Assembly: GCA_964036315.1 (NCBI GenBank)
Contig: OZ038482.1
Location: 8,212,020-8,276,019 of the forward strand
DNA length: 64,000 nucleotides
Direction: 5' to 3'
DNA from: Acanthosepion esculentum
Taxonomy: Eukaryota > Mollusca > Cephalopoda > Sepiida > Sepiidae
Shown piece after piece: positions 41,050-49,372 of the stretch (position 1 is its first letter; each line of letters begins with the position of its first letter). Made by a program: the position numbers and the translations under genes. The notes below the pieces were generated by a model. The model was not told the origin of the DNA. It did no database searches and saw nothing but the letters and a program-made list of their open reading frames with translations.

Positions 41050-43700
41050 ATAAAGGAAGAGAAAAATTCCCATTAATAGATTATTGATAATGGAAGAGAA
41101 AAATTACCAATAATACATTATTGATAAAGGAAGAGAAAAATTACCAATAATACATTATTGATAATGGAAGAGAAAAATTACCTGCAATACATTATTGATA
41201 AAGGAAGAGAATAATTACCAGCAATACATTATTGATAAAGGAAGAGAAAAATTATCAGTAATACATTATTGATAAAGGAAGAGAAAAATTACCAGCAATA
41301 CACTATTGGTAAAGGAAGAGAAAAATTACCAGCAATACATAATTGATAAAGGAAGAGAATAATTACCAATAATACATTATTGATAAAGGAAGAGAATAAT
41401 TACCAATAATACATTATTGATAAAGGAAGAGAAGAATTACCAGCAATACATTATTGATAAAGGAGGAGAAAAATTACCAGCACTACATTATTGATAATGG
41501 AAGAGAAAAATTACCAGCAATACATTATTGATAAAAGAAGAGAATAATTACCAGCAATACATTATTGATAAATGAAGAGAATAATTACCAATAATACATT
41601 ATTGATAAAGGAAGAGAAGAATTACCAGCAATACATTATTGATAAAGGAAGAGAAAAATTACCAGCAATACATTATTGATAATGGAAGAGAAAAATTACC
41701 AGCAATACATTATTGATAAAGGAAGAGAAATATTACCAGCAATACATTATTGATAAACGAAGACAATAATTACCAGCAATACATTAATGATAAAAGAAGA
41801 GAATAATTACCAGCAATACATTATAGATAAAGGAAGAGAATAATTACCAATAATACTTTATAGATAAATGAAGAGAATTATTACCAATAATACATTATTG
41901 ATAAAGGAAGTGAAAAATTACCAATAATACATTATTGATAAAGGAAGAGAATAATTACCAGCAATACATTATTGATAAAGGAAGAGAATAATTACCAATA
42001 ATACATTATTGATAAAGGAAGAGAATAATTACCAATAATACATTATTGATAAAGGAAGTGAAAAATTACCAATAATACATTATTGATAAAGGAAGAGAAT
42101 AATTACCAATAATACATTATTGATAAAGGAGGAGAAAAATTACCAGCAATACATTATTGATAAAGGAAGAGAAAAATTACCAATAATACATTATTGATAA
42201 AGGAAGAGAAAAATTACCAATAACATATTATTGTTAAAGGAAGAGAATAATTACCAATAATACATTATTGATAAAGGAAGAGAAAAATTACCAATAATAC
42301 ATTATTGTTAAAGGAAGAGAATAATTACCAATAATACATTATTGTTAAAGGAAGAGAATAATTACCAATAATACATTATTGATAAAGGAAGAGAAAAATT
42401 ACCAATAATTCATTATTGATAAAGGAAGAGAAAAATTAAAAATAATACATTATTGATAAAGGAAGAGAATAATTACCAGCAATACATTATTGATAAAGGA
42501 AGAGAAAAATTACCAATAATACATTATTGATAAGGAAGAGAAAAATTACCAGGAATACATTATTGATAAATGAAGAGAATAATTACCAGCAATACATTAT
42601 TGTTAAAGGAAGAGAATAATAACCAATAATACATTATTGATAAAGGAAGAGAAAAATTACCAGCAATACATTATTGATAAAGGAAGAGAATAATTACCAA
42701 TAATACATTATTGATAAATGAAGAGAAAAATTACCAGCAATACATTATTGTTAAAGGAAGAGAATAATTACCAATAATACATTATTGATAAAGGAAGAGA
42801 ATAATTACCAGCAATACATTATTGATAAAGCAAGAGAAAAATTATCAGTAATACATTATTGATAAAGGAAGAGAAAAATTACCAGCAATACATTATTGAT
42901 AAAGGAAGAGAATAATTACCAATAAAACATTATTGATAAAGGAAGAGAATAATTACCAATAATACATTATTGATAAAGGAAGAGAATAATTACCAATAAT
43001 ACATTATTGATAAAGGAAGAGAAAAATTACCAGCAATACATTATTGATAAAGGAAGAGAATAATTACCAATAATACATTGTTGATAAAGGAAGAGAAAAA
43101 TTACCAGCAATACATTATTGATAAAGGAAGAGAAAAATTCCCATTAATACATTATTGATAATGGAAGAGAAAAATTACCAATAATACATTATTGATAAAG
43201 GAAGAGAAAAATTACCAATAATACATTATTGATAATGGAAGAGAAAAATTACCTGCAATACATTATTGATAAAGGAAGAGAATAATTACCAGCAATACAT
43301 TATTGATAAAGGAAGAGAAAAATTATCAGTAATACATTATTGATAAAGGAAGTGAAAAATTACCAGCAATACACTATTGGTAAAGGAAGAGAAAAATTAC
43401 CAGCAATACATTATTGATAAAGGAAGAGAATAATTACCAATAATACATTATTGATAAAGGAAGAGAATAATTACCAATAATACATTATTGATAAAGGAAG
43501 AGAAGAATTACCAGCAATACATTATTGATAAAGGAGGAGAAAAATTACCAGCACTACATTATTGATAATGGAAGAGAAAAATTACCAGCAATACATTATT
43601 GATAAAAGAAGAGAATAATTACCAGCAATACATTATTGATAAATGAAGAGAATAATTACCAATAATACATTATTGATAAAGGAAGAGAAGAATTACCAGC
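41050..43700. repeat. Second 56-monomer higher-order repeat block
   Basis: CACTATTGGTAAAGG occurs at 41301 and 43372, and TTCCCATTAATA at 41067 and 43138. Both offsets are 2071 bp, 56 monomers less one base; the base is lost in the monomer TTGATAAGGAAG near 42530. It has the same period as the 29-35 kb block and shares its TTCCCATTAATA marker, so the two blocks may be related copies. Confidence 0.8.
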
Positions 43701-46158
43701 AATACATTATTGATAAAGGAAGAGAAAAATTACCAGCAATACATTATTGATAATGGAAGAGAAAAATTACCAGCAATACATTATTGATAAAGGAAGAGAA
43801 TAATTACAAATAATACATTATTGATAAAGGAAGAGAATAATTACCAGCAATACATTATTGATAAAGGAAGAGAAAAATTAACTGCAATACATTATTGTTA
43901 AAGGAAGAGAATAATTACCAATAATACATTATTGATAAAGGAAGAGAATAATTACCAGTAATACATTATTGATAAAGGAGGAGAAAAATTATCAGTAATA
44001 CATTATTGATAACGGAAGAGAAAAATTACCAGCAATACATTATTGATAAAGGAAGAGAATAATTACCAATAATACATTATTGATAAAGGAAGAGAATAAT
44101 TACCAATAATACATTATTGATAAAGGAAGAGAAAAATTACCAGCAATACATTATTGCTAAAGGAAGAGAAAAATTACCAGCAATACATTATTGATAAAGG
44201 AAGAGAATAATTACCAGCAATACATTATTGATAAAGGAAGAGAATAATTACCAATAATACATTATTCATAAAGGAAGAGAAAAATTACCAATAAATACAT
44301 TATTGATAAAGGAAGAGAATAATTACCAATAATACATTATTGATAAAGGAAGAGAAAAATTACCAATAATACATTATTGATAAAGGAAGAGAAAAATTAC
44401 CAGCAATACATTATTGATAAAGGAAGAGAATAATTACCAATAATACATTATTGATAAAGGAAGAGAATAATTACCAATAATACATTATTGATATAGGAAG
44501 AGAATAATTACCAATAATACATTATTGATAAAGGAAGAGAATAATTACCAATAATACATTATTGATAAAGGAAGAGAAAAATTACCAGCAATACATTACT
44601 GATAAAGGAAGAGAATAATTACCAATAATACATTATTGATAAAGGAAGAGTATAATTACCAGCAATACATTATTGATAAAGCAAGAGAAAAATTATCAGT
44701 AATACATTATTGATAAAGGAAGAGAAAAATTACCAGCAATACATTATTGATAAAGGAAGAGAATAATTACCAATAAAACATTATTGATAAAGGAAGAGAA
44801 TAATTACCAATAATACATTATTGATAAAGGAAGAGAATAATTACCAATAATACATTATTGATAAAGGAAGAGAATAATTACCAATAATACATTATTGATA
44901 AAGGAAGAGAATAATTACCAATAATACATTATTGATAAAGGAAGAGAAAAATTACCAGCAATACATTATTGATAAAGGAAGAGAAAAATTACCAGCAATA
45001 CATTATTGATAAAGGAAGAGAATAATTACCAATAAAACATTATTGTTAAAGGAAGAGAATAATTACCAATAATACATTATTGATAAAGGAAGAGAATAAT
45101 TACCAGCAATACATTATTGATAAACCAAGAGAAAAATTATCAGTAATACATTATTGATAAAGGAAGAGAATAATTACCAATAATACATTATTGATAAATG
45201 AAGAGAATAATTACCAATAAAACTTTATTGTTAAAGGAAGAGAATAATTACCAATAATACATTATTGATAAAGGAAGCGAATAATTACCAGCAATACATT
45301 ATTGATAAATGAAGAGAAAAATTATCAGTAATACATTATTGATAAAGGAAGAGAAAAATTACCAGCAATACATTATTGATTAATGAAGAGAAAAATTACC
45401 AATAATACATTATTGATAAAGGAATAGAAAAATTACCAGCAATACATTATTGATAAAGGAAGAGAAAAATTACCAATAATACATTATTGATAAAGGAAGA
45501 GAAAAATTACCAGCAATACATTATTGATAAAGGAAGATAAAAATTACCAATAATACATTATTGATAAAGGAAGAGAAAAATTACCAGCAATACATTATTG
45601 ATAAAGGAAGAGAAAAATTACCAATAATACATTATTGATAAAGGAAGAGAAAAATTACCAGCAATACATTATTGATAAAGGAAGAGAAAAATTACCAATA
45701 ATACATTATTGATAAAGGAAGAGAAAAATTACCAGCAATACATTATTGATAAAGGAAGAGAATAATTACCAATAATACATTATTGATGAAGGAAGAGAAT
45801 AATTAGCAATAATACATTATTGATAAAGGAAGAGAATAATTACCAATAATACATTATTGATAAAGGAAGAGAATAATTACCAATAATACAATATTGATAA
45901 ATGAAGAGAATAATTACCAGCAATACATTATTGATAAAGGAAGAGAAAAATTATCAGTAATACATTATTGATAAAGGAAGAGAATAATTACCAATAATAC
46001 ATTATTGATAAAGGAAGAGAATAATTACCAATAATACTTTATAGATAAAGGAAGAGAAAAATTACCAGCAATACATTATTGATAAAGCAAGAGAAAAATT
46101 ACCAGCAATACATTTTTAAATAAAAATTACCAAACCACTCCAAAAAATTAACTTTCAA

Positions 46159-46208
46159 CATTAAATGATGCATAAGGATTTGATATGCTGTTAAACAATT
46201 TTGATTGG
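46159..46208 (-). repeat. Head of copy B
   Basis: The plus strand reads CATTAAATGATGCATAAGGA and then TTTGATATGCTGTTAAACAA. Its reverse complement aligns with the GGCATATC...GGGTTATTTAATG head of copies A and C, with several substitutions. It lies just outside the last satellite monomer. On this element's strand the head should precede the module, and it does. Confidence 0.65.
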
Positions 46209-46215
46209 ATAATCA

Positions 46216-46559
46216 GATGGCTTCTCAGTCATAAGAAAGACAAATATTTGGTTACAATCTATGGATATTTTTGAATATTAATTTTACGCTAACATCCTAC
46301 CTTGTGGGATTTCATAATGAAATTATACCCGCATTATAATTCAGATGTTAATTAAGCAAAATTTATTGATTAATATCTTTGTTGTTAAATTTCAAGATAG
46401 AGTTTTATTGAAATTAAAGGATTTTTCATAATCTTATCCTCATCTTTTTTTTTTCTTCATGCAAAACTTTGGCACTAATCATTTATCTTTTGATTTTGTC
46501 AAGATTGTGAAAAAAAACTTTAAAATACCTGATTTGTAAAATTAACAAGTTAAAAAATT
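46216..46559. other. AT-rich flank, nothing identified
   Basis: No supported gene or repeat between the end of the array-bearing element and the inverted dispersed repeat that follows. Confidence 0.5.
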
Positions 46560-46890
46560 CAAATTATAATGGACAGGTTATGAAAACATATTCTACTACT
46601 TAATCAGCTTCAGACAAAATAAAACCCTCTTTTTATTGAAAATTATTAATAAAAATACAGTATCCATACTGAGTGGATAATAATTTAAAATTAAAATTTA
46701 ATTAACTTACAATTTATGGAGAAAGATAAGAATTATGAAATATTTAGAATATATCAAATTATTATTTTGCAGAGTTTCAGCTTTTAAGCTTCTATAGTTA
46801 TTAAATTATTAGAAATTATATGCTATTCAAGTAATACATTTTAAAATGTAGCCATTTTTTGTTAAATATTTGCATGCATTTTGTGACTAC
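46560..46890 (+). repeat. Dispersed ~330-bp repeat, inverted partner at 53937-54260
   Basis: AGACAAAATAAAACCCTCTT (about 46613-46632) followed by TTTATTGAAAATTATTAATA appears in reverse complement near 54174-54213. Similarity continues through TTAATTAACTT, AGAAATTATAT and GTTAAATATT(T/C)(G/A)CATGCATTTTGT. The two members are moderately diverged, non-coding copies of one AT-rich repeat. Confidence 0.8.
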
Positions 46891-47669
46891 TATAACATCC
46901 ACGCACCTGCTATAATTAAAAAAGCAATGTATCAAATAGTGTGCATGATAGTTTGAGTAAGAGTATGGTGTAATAGTCCCAGTTGAAGTGAAGTAGGGTA
47001 GTTGTATTTAATTAATGTTGGTTATCAATTGTAGATTGAATTAAGCTGCACGATTAACTTAACTATCCTCACACATTTGAATTTGTTCTTAACAAAAAAA
47101 AAACAATAAACATGAATGAGGAATAATACAAAAATAGTTTTTGAATAACAAACAATATTTTGATTTATATAGCATAAAATATTCAATGCATTTTATGCTG
47201 AAATGAGTAAAGATCTGTGAGTGAAATCTTTGTGATGTTTGTTATTTTAATTATGTGTGTAAACTGTTATTTTGCTTTTTGGATATATAGTGTGTGAGTT
47301 TATTTGAAGAAATATTTGTTGTAATTGTGGTGATATAAGTTTCACAGAGTTAGTGAGAGAATAATTCTGTTTATGAAGTAATTAAACAGTGTTTGTGAAA
47401 TATAAATTTTCAGTGTAAATTGGGGAAAACTTAGTTGTGCTAAAGTTGTCTTTCTTTGACCGTAATATTGTCAAGAAGTAATAATAAATGTTTAGACGAA
47501 TTCTGGATGAAACAATGTTCTGTAATTGAGAACTTTTGCCGTGTGATAAATGATATCCAGTGTGGTGTTAGTGAGTGAATTCTGAAAGTTTGTTTTTTAT
47601 GTTAGCAAGGTAACTTTAAAACTTCAGATAATTGAGTGTCATGGATTCTCACTGGTGAAAATGTGCTAG
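46891..47669. other. AT-rich DNA, nothing identified
   Basis: No ORF, RNA gene or repeat that I can support. Confidence 0.5.
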
Positions 47670-47689
47670 TGCATCCTATTTTGGTTTGG

Positions 47690-48010
47690 TTTCTTTATTT
47701 TGTTTTATGGCATATCAACCTCAATGGGTTATTTAATGCCGACTACATTTTTAGGATAGATTCGTATGAATAGAATATGTATTCTTTGGTTTAGATTGGT
47801 TTGGTTTATTTTGTTTTACGGCATATCAACCTCAATGGGTTATTTAATGCTGACAACATTTTTAGGATAGATTCGTATGAATAGAATATGTATTCTTTGG
47901 TTTAGATTGGTCTGGATTATTTTGTTTTACAGCATATCAACCTCAATGGGTTATTTAATGCCAACAACATTTTTAGGATAAATTCGTATGAATAGAATAT
48001 GTATTCTTTG
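47690..48010 (+). repeat. 111-bp head unit, three tandem copies
   Basis: The head hairpin (G/A)GCATATCAACCTCAATGG begins at 47709, 47820 and 47931, exactly 111 bp apart, with AGGATA(G/A)ATTCGTATGAAT in each unit. The hairpin arms are GGCAT/ATGCC and AACC/GGTT. A and B have a single head, so this triplication is private to C. Confidence 0.9.
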
Positions 48011-48036
48011 GGTTATTTAATACCAATAAAAAATTT

Positions 48037-48144
48037 TATTACTGGTAATATTTTGTTTTGTCAAAAATCTGTTTCTAGTAATATTTTTCCTTCAAAATTG
48101 TATTGCTGGTAATAATTTTTTTTCAAAAAAGTATTGCTGGTAAT
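48037..48144 (+). repeat. Proto-satellite: four 31-33-bp units with the TATTGCTGGTAAT core
   Basis: Cores lie at about 48037 (TATTACTGGTAAT), 48070 (GTTTCTAGTAAT), 48101 and 48132 (both TATTGCTGGTAAT). The spacers are T-rich. The core is identical to that of the 37-bp satellite read on the minus strand. The unit is 31-33 bp here against 37 bp in the array. Confidence 0.85.
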
Positions 48145-48340
48145 AGTTAACTATTTGCCCATAGCTGGGACCCTAACAGGTGCTACCACCCCAGGTCAGG
48201 GTGAACCTGGGAACACCAGCAATTAAGAGGTGGTTCCACACTCCTCAAAACCTCCTGATCAGAGGCCTTGCTGTAGTTTATCATCTTACCCAGGACGTGG
48301 ATGTAGTTTAACGTCTTACCCAGGACAATGCATCCTATTT

Positions 48341-49053
48341 ATTTACTTGCTGATCATGTGATAGGCTTGAGAACACGTTTTAATAATTATGGTGGTTCTC
48401 CAGTTTTAACACTTGTGCATAGGTGTAAATATAACCTTGGTATTAATAAACCAATCAGAAAAGGTCTATTGTTGTACTTCTAGCTTGGAGCCTAAAAGTG
48501 TTTAATTTGTTCAAATTTCAAACTTGCACATGAAAAATACACAAGATATTATTTAATATTTGTTGTCCAATCAAGATGTTGTTAAAAGGCATCCTCATGG
48601 AAATTAGGTGTGATCCATGAAATGTAGAAGTCAGATTCTACAGAATTAATAAAAGGAGCCATTGAGAATTTTTCCTGTCTTAATAAGAAGAAAATAGACT
48701 AAAAGAAAAAGAAAAAAATCTTTTTTTTTTATAAATCATCTCAACTATTTCTGGAAAATAAAAATTTTGAATTTAATCTTTATCTATTTTCTTTTTTTCA
48801 TTCCTTCTTCTTTGTGGATGAGTTTGTTACGAGTGGCATATTGGCCTGTAAACTGATATTGAATTACAGAAGACAACAACAAACAAAACGACTTGAGTAA
48901 AAATTATATTGCCAAGTTTATTTTGTTAAAGAAAATACACCAGCAAAAATAATGTTACAGTGCACTAGGTAAAAAATATCTCAGCCTGTTCATGTAGAGG
49001 ATGAGAATTGTGTTGTTGTGAAAAGAACAGTTTTGGTAATCGCTGGAGAGTGT
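48341..49053. other. Intergenic DNA, nothing identified
   Basis: No supported gene; AT-rich with short homopolymers near 48690-48735. Confidence 0.5.
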
Positions 49054-49130
49054 TGTCCTTTTCAGGACAGTTTCATGGTCACTGGAGAGCATTGTTGTGG
49101 TTGCTGAAGAGCATTGTCCTGAAAAGGACA
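49054..49130. repeat. Pair of 16-bp hairpins in inverted orientation
   Basis: TGTCCTTTTCAGGACA (49054-49069) has 6-bp self-complementary arms. Its exact reverse complement TGTCCTGAAAAGGACA sits at 49115-49130. The pair can form two small hairpins or one longer stem. Function unknown. Confidence 0.85.
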
Positions 49131-49163
49131 GTTTATTGTATATCTTTGTTGTTGGCAAGTATG

Positions 49164-49271
49164 GCTGGAGCGAGAAGTCTGTTGGAGCTAGCTGCAGTTG
49201 CAGGTGCTGGAGGCCTACTGGAAATAGCTACAACAGCAGGAAGTGGTGTCCTACTGGAGATGGCTGGAGTG
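49164..49271 (+). repeat. 36-bp minisatellite, three units, coding-like
   Basis: Three 36-bp units translate in one frame as AGARSLLELAAV, AGAGGLLEIATT and AGSGVLLEMAGV, a 12-residue pattern AGxGxLLExAxx. The DNA is clearly richer in G and C than its surroundings. The frame is open from about 49008 to 49310, but I recognise no protein family. It may be a minisatellite in an LTR or other repeat and not a gene. Confidence 0.6.
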
Positions 49272-49372
49272 ATGGCCTATGTCAAAATGAATATGATGAT
49301 GGCTGGCTAGCTGAAACGGCTACTGATATCTGGAGCTGTGGGTTAGCTGTTGGCTGCTGCTGTTGCTGCTGA

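Larger units (their letters stand above)
11226..46114. repeat. 34.9-kb tandem array of a 37-bp satellite monomer (~940 copies)
   Basis: The unit repeats every 37 bp with very few indels. On the plus strand the consensus contains ATTGATAAAGGAAGAGAAAA followed by ATTACCAGCAATACATT. It has 10 G/C in 37 (27%), 19 A against 8 T, and a 15-nt purine run. The main variable sites are AAAGG/AACGG/AATGG, GAAAAATT/GAATAATT, and ACCAGCAA/ACCAATAA/ATCAGTAA. Because 37 is not a multiple of three and the unit contains TAA and TGA, no frame stays open. The sequence is continuous with no interrupting insertion. The reverse complement carries the TATTGCTGGTAAT core shared with copies A and C. Confidence 0.98.
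10971..46208 (-). mobile_element. Dispersed element, copy B, swollen to ~35 kb by its internal satellite
   Basis: The same element as copies A and C, in reverse orientation. Its tail lies at about 10976-11150: the reverse complement reads CATAGCTGGGACCCTAACAG, GATGAACCTGGGAACAACAG, CAATTAAGAG and ends TATCATCATATCCAGGATG. Its head lies at 46159-46208: the reverse complement contains AACAGCATATCAAATCC and CATTTAATG, aligning with the head of A and C. Between head and tail, where A has about one and C about four TATTGCTGGTAAT modules, this copy has about 940 units of 37 bp. ATAATCA abuts both ends (10964-10970 and 46209-46215), a candidate short target-site duplication with a 6-nt gap on the tail side. 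The head is more diverged than the tail. The nesting is my inference from shared order and homology in three copies. Confidence 0.75.
47682..48328 (+). mobile_element. Dispersed retroposon-like element, copy C (four satellite-like modules)
   Basis: A head starting TGGTTTGGTTTC is present in three tandem 111-bp copies. The internal module follows (TATTACTGGTAAT, a weaker CTAGTAAT unit, then TATTGCTGGTAAT at 48101 and 48132), then the tail (CATAGCTGGGACCCTAACAG, GGTGAACCTGGGAACACCAG, CAATTAAGAGG). The end TTACCCAGGAC is itself duplicated once (to 48292-48328). An exact 12-bp target-site duplication brackets it. No ORF, poly(A) tail or terminal inverted repeats are seen. It is the best-defined member of this family in the window and sets its limits. 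Confidence 0.85.
47670..48340. repeat. 12-bp target-site duplication around copy C
   Basis: TGCATCCTATTT is found exactly at 47670-47681 and at 48329-48340, immediately outside the element head and tail. A perfect 12-bp flanking duplication is strong evidence that 47682-48328 inserted as a unit. The length suits LINE-type target-primed insertion better than Helitron insertion (none) or Tc1 insertion (TA). Confidence 0.85.

Noticed and set aside
11226..46114. CRISPR array (regular ~37-bp repeats)
   Set aside because: The repeats are head-to-tail with no unique spacers, there are no cas genes, and the window is eukaryotic.
11226..46114. Protein-coding tandem repeat
   Set aside because: 37 is not divisible by three and the monomer contains TAA and TGA, so every frame closes within a few units.
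11226..46114. Telomeric or simple microsatellite DNA
   Set aside because: The unit is complex (37 bp), is not TTAGGG-like, and is bounded on both sides by element sequence and ordinary genomic DNA.
11226..46114. Pure assembly artefact
   Set aside because: Ordered higher-order repeats with exact multiples of 37 and several nested scales are hard to produce by misassembly. Exact copy number still needs long-read confirmation.
47682..48328. Helitron/HINE assignment for the A/B/C element family
   Set aside because: The layout is similar, but an exact 12-bp target duplication around copy C and the lack of a CTRR end with a terminal hairpin argue against it.
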